Of a stretch of 64,000 nt of DNA, positions 62,097-64,000 are shown in pieces (within the stretch, counting starts at the first letter, position 1; the number at the start of each line of letters is the position of its first letter). Source of the stretch: B25-G16 sp964549945. GTDB lineage: Bacteria; Desulfobacterota; DSM-4660; Desulfatiglandales; B25-G16. The notes under the pieces were generated by a model that searched no databases, was not told the origin of the DNA, and saw nothing but the letters and a program-made list of their open reading frames with translations. The position numbers were made by a program, and so were the translations under genes. The stretch lies in NCBI GenBank assembly GCA_964549945.1, contig CAZJXD010000001.1, positions 1 through 64,000 of the forward strand. The letters are read 5' to 3'.

Positions 62097-62581
62097 CCCT
62101 TGTCGAACCCTTTCGCCCTTGCTTTCAGGCCTTCCCTGTGCTCATCCAGCTTTTTGGCAATGTCAGGGTATTTGAGTGACAGTATCTGGGCGGCAAATAC
62201 AGCGGCATTCACCGCGCCGCCCCTGCCGATCGCCATGGTGGCTACAGGAACGCCCGGAGGCATCTGTACCGTTGATAGCAGCGCATCCATTCCACTGAGG
62301 GGTGAGGAATCGATGGGTACCCCGATGATCGGAAGCGTGGTGTAGGATGCGAGCACTCCCGCGAGGTGGGCTGCCCACCCCGCCCCTGCAATAATGACCT
62401 CTATTCCCCTTTCCCGCGCGCTGATCGCGTAATCCCTGGTTGCCTCAGGGGACCTGTGAGCAGACGATACGGTTACCTCAAAGGGGATCAACAACTCCCT
62501 CAGGGCGTTCACACATTCATCCATCACCTCCTTGTCGGAGGTGCTTCCCATCACTACTCCAACCAATGGTCTATTTTCCAT
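62093..62581 (-). CDS. purE: N5-carboxyaminoimidazole ribonucleotide mutase
   Basis: A purine pathway enzyme of 162 residues (class I PurE). Signature VGVVMGSTSDKEVMDECVNAL, VSSAHRSPEATRDYA (catalytic His), IAGAGWAAHLAGVLA and GVPIDSSPLSGMDALLS. It opens the minus-strand operon purE-tsaC-rapZ-beta-helix. purK is not in the window. Confidence 0.95.
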   Translation of the reverse strand: MENRPLVGVVMGSTSDKEVMDECVNALRELLIPFEVTVSSAHRSPEATRDYAISARERGIEVIIAGAGWAAHLAGVLASYTTLPIIGVPIDSSPLSGMDALLSTVQMPPGVPVATMAIGRGGAVNAAVFAAQILSLKYPDIAKKLDEHREGLKARAKGFDKG

Positions 62582-62785
62582 AACGATAGTCCTTATTTGG
62601 CGTTATCCCTTGCTAGGGTATCGTACAACACTTCTTTTTCTCAATGGATTCTGCAGCATGCAAGTATTTTTCTATTACACTAATTGGGTGGCTGATCGCA
62701 AGATCCTTATCGCATCGTTCATTTTTGTTGTCATGCCATTGTCCTGCTGATATTATGCCCTTCGCGAAACGATAAGGGTGAAATA

Positions 62786-63280
62786 ATGCCTATCTATGAG
62801 TTCTACTGCGAGAGATGCAATACTGTCTTTAATTTTTACTCGAAATCGATCAATACCACGAAGCAGCCCACCTGCCCTCGGTGCCGGAAGGAAACCCTTA
62901 CGCGTTTTCTCTCGACCTTTTCGGTTCTGCGGGAGGGCTCTAAGGGTGAGAGCGAAGAGCCCCTGCCCTTTGATGAGGAGAAGATGGAAAAGGCGATTGG
63001 TGCACTCGCCAGGGAGGCCGATACCATAGATGAGGATGATCCAAGGCAGGCGGCCAACGTAATGCGCAGGCTCTCCGAGATGGCGGGCCTACCCCTTGGA
63101 AAAGGCATGAAAGAGGCAATAGAGAGGATGGAGGCCGGAGAAGATCCGGACAAAATCGAGGAAGAAATGAGGGACATATTGGAGGAGGATCCGTTTACAT
63201 TGCCCGAGAAGAGAATGCAAAAGGGGAGATCAGGAATTCCCTCTAGGGATGAAACCCTTTATGAATTGGAGGATTACTAG
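62786..63280 (+). CDS. FmdB-type zinc-ribbon regulatory protein
   Basis: A 164-residue protein. Residues 1-40 are the FmdB zinc ribbon: MPIYEFYCERCNTVF and CPRCRKETLTRFLSTF, with the CxxC pairs. The rest is acidic and helical (many Glu/Asp). Family members are called putative regulatory proteins; the role is not known. Stands alone on the plus strand between purE and a non-coding interval. Confidence 0.85.
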   Translation: MPIYEFYCERCNTVFNFYSKSINTTKQPTCPRCRKETLTRFLSTFSVLREGSKGESEEPLPFDEEKMEKAIGALAREADTIDEDDPRQAANVMRRLSEMAGLPLGKGMKEAIERMEAGEDPDKIEEEMRDILEEDPFTLPEKRMQKGRSGIPSRDETLYELEDY

Positions 63281-63592
63281 ACGTCTTGATCGCTCAAGGT
63301 CTTACCATTTATATCCAGCCTGCCCTGGCGCGACAACACGGGAACATTATCAGGCTTTGTGAAGATTACGGTATTCACAGATATAAATCCACTTTTTTAA
63401 ATCCAGGTCTGGGCCAGGGTTATTGTTATTGATTTAGGATGATATTCGAACAGGTCATAGGCACAAGGCACAGAGTAAACATTCTAATAATTTGCCTTAA
63501 GCCCTATGCCCTAAGCCAGATGAATAAAGCAATTTGGGTCGTGTTTTGATCTGCGCGTTACTTGTCATTCGCCCCGCACTTTGGAGAAGCGT
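63281..63592. other. non-coding interval with palindromic repeat copy 2
   Basis: About 310 nt without a supportable gene. It contains CCCTGGC (near 63323) and GCCAGGG (near 63412) as a distant inverted pair, and the second copy of the dispersed palindrome at 63456-63517. Confidence 0.4.
63456..63517 (+). repeat. imperfect palindrome, copy 2 of a dispersed repeat
   Basis: CATAGGCACAAGGCA (63456-63470) is an imperfect inverted copy of TGCCTTAAGCCCTATG (63493-63508). The right arm shares GCCCTATGCC and TAAGCCAG with copy 1 at 15839-15864, also at the 3' side of a gene. Confidence 0.45.
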
Positions 63593-64000
63593 TCATCTTC
63601 CCAGTGGACAGAAGTGGTTGAGGCACAGAAGCGTTGCCGCCCCGCTAATAGTTATGCCGTAGAATAGTACGGGTACCCCTCCAATGAATCGGTCGATGGT
63701 GTCGTTCACCAGCGTGGTGCCGGTGGCAAGGAGTAGATCCGCCCACTTCGTGATCTCTTTATAGGCAGCCGCATCCTCCACCCTTATTCCTGATTTCACC
63801 TTGCCGATGGTTTCGGGATCCATATCGCAAACCCTTACCTCAAAGTGGCGGGGTAACTCCTCAAGCATACGTGGTTGATTTCCTATCATGCCCACTCTCT
63901 GAGGTGAGAACGGCTTGAGGACATCCTTGAGAAGGGAGGCGCACCTTTCAGGATCATGGTCCTTGCAGTGACAACTTTTGTGGATAATCCCGATCTTTCT
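63593..64000 (-). CDS. DUF364 (putative heavy-metal chelation) protein, N-terminus cut by window edge
   Basis: The frame stays open from the right edge to the stop at 63593 (about 135 residues). The C-terminal part matches the DUF364 Rossmann-like domain: GMIGNQPRMLEELP, WADLLLATGTTLVNDTID and PVLFYGITISGAATLLCLNHFCPLG. Closer to the edge is a Cys/His-rich stretch SCHCKDHDPERC, which could bind metal. A GTG at 63895 could look like a start, but the frame continues upstream, so the gene is truncated by the window. Confidence 0.78.
   Translation of the reverse strand, partial: RKIGIIHKSCHCKDHDPERCASLLKDVLKPFSPQRVGMIGNQPRMLEELPRHFEVRVCDMDPETIGKVKSGIRVEDAAAYKEITKWADLLLATGTTLVNDTIDRFIGGVPVLFYGITISGAATLLCLNHFCPLGR

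Noticed and set aside
1..64000. CRISPR array, insertion sequence or rRNA operon
   Set aside because: No regularly spaced direct repeats, transposase motifs or rRNA sequence seen.

Overview
The window looks like a chromosomal scaffold from an anaerobic Gram-negative bacterium, most likely of the Desulfobacterota (former Deltaproteobacteria). This placement is inferred from gene content, not from a marker tree. Supporting traits are an RND efflux pair and an ADP-heptose precursor gene (outer membrane), two PilT-type ATPases plus PilC and PilS (type IV pili), a selenocysteine formate dehydrogenase with NADH-dehydrogenase-like partners, CooT, several radical SAM enzymes, and the pairing of a TIGR03960-type radical SAM protein with RNase G. 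Two runs of 100 N (36290-36389 and 47430-47529) are flanked by identical 55-bp sequence. They are scaffolding joins of overlapping contigs, and the genes across them become intact once the overlap is collapsed.

Layout. 0-2 kb: a truncated unknown gene and a two-gene nucleotidyltransferase pair. 2-6 kb: RND efflux adaptor and pump. 6-9.3 kb (minus): zinc-ribbon/pseudo-receiver protein, PilU-like and PilT ATPases. 9.4-16 kb (plus): a formate dehydrogenase operon with its own sigma70 promoter, an in-frame UGA with a SECIS hairpin, a NuoE-like subunit, a NuoF-GltD fusion and a terminator. 16-19.5 kb: radical SAM protein and GDP-mannose precursor genes. 19.5-24 kb (minus): a signalling block (CheY, HD-GYP, PilZ, class III cyclase) behind a sigma54 promoter and next to an NtrC-type activator. 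24-31.5 kb: thioesterase, RtcA, an AT-rich segment with a geranylgeranyl-reductase-like flavoprotein and a membrane protein, WbqC, MobA, IF-1, YjbQ, RsmG. 31.6-35 kb: def-fmt, TrmH-like methylase, a RadC N-terminal domain, a small HTH protein, two tRNA-Ser. 35-40 kb: a CysK/CysRS-like fusion, QueG-like ferredoxin protein, flavodoxin, macrodomain protein. 39.5-43 kb: dus, an IspH-UbiA fusion, a glycosyltransferase. 43-46.4 kb: CooT/DUF3842, PlsY, ParAB with a perfect parS. 46.6-49.9 kb: tRNA-Arg, heptose adenylyltransferase, a MinD-like ATPase with a J-like/HTH protein, ComF. 50-52 kb: GroESL. 52-59 kb: PilC-PilS, radical SAM, RNase G. 59-62.6 kb (minus): PurE-TsaC-RapZ-left-handed-beta-helix operon. 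62.7-64 kb: FmdB-type zinc ribbon and a truncated DUF364 protein.

How the genes fit together: MobA can supply the molybdopterin guanine dinucleotide needed by the formate dehydrogenase. The NuoE-like and NuoF-GltD subunits would pass its electrons to NAD(P). Pilus retraction, c-di-GMP turnover and cAMP signalling genes point to regulated surface motility. The most unusual items are a cysteine synthase fused to a full-length CysRS-like domain that has lost both class I signature motifs, an IspH-UbiA fusion, a MinD-like ATPase paired with a J-domain lacking HPD fused to a RodZ-like HTH, and the sigma54-controlled second-messenger cluster.
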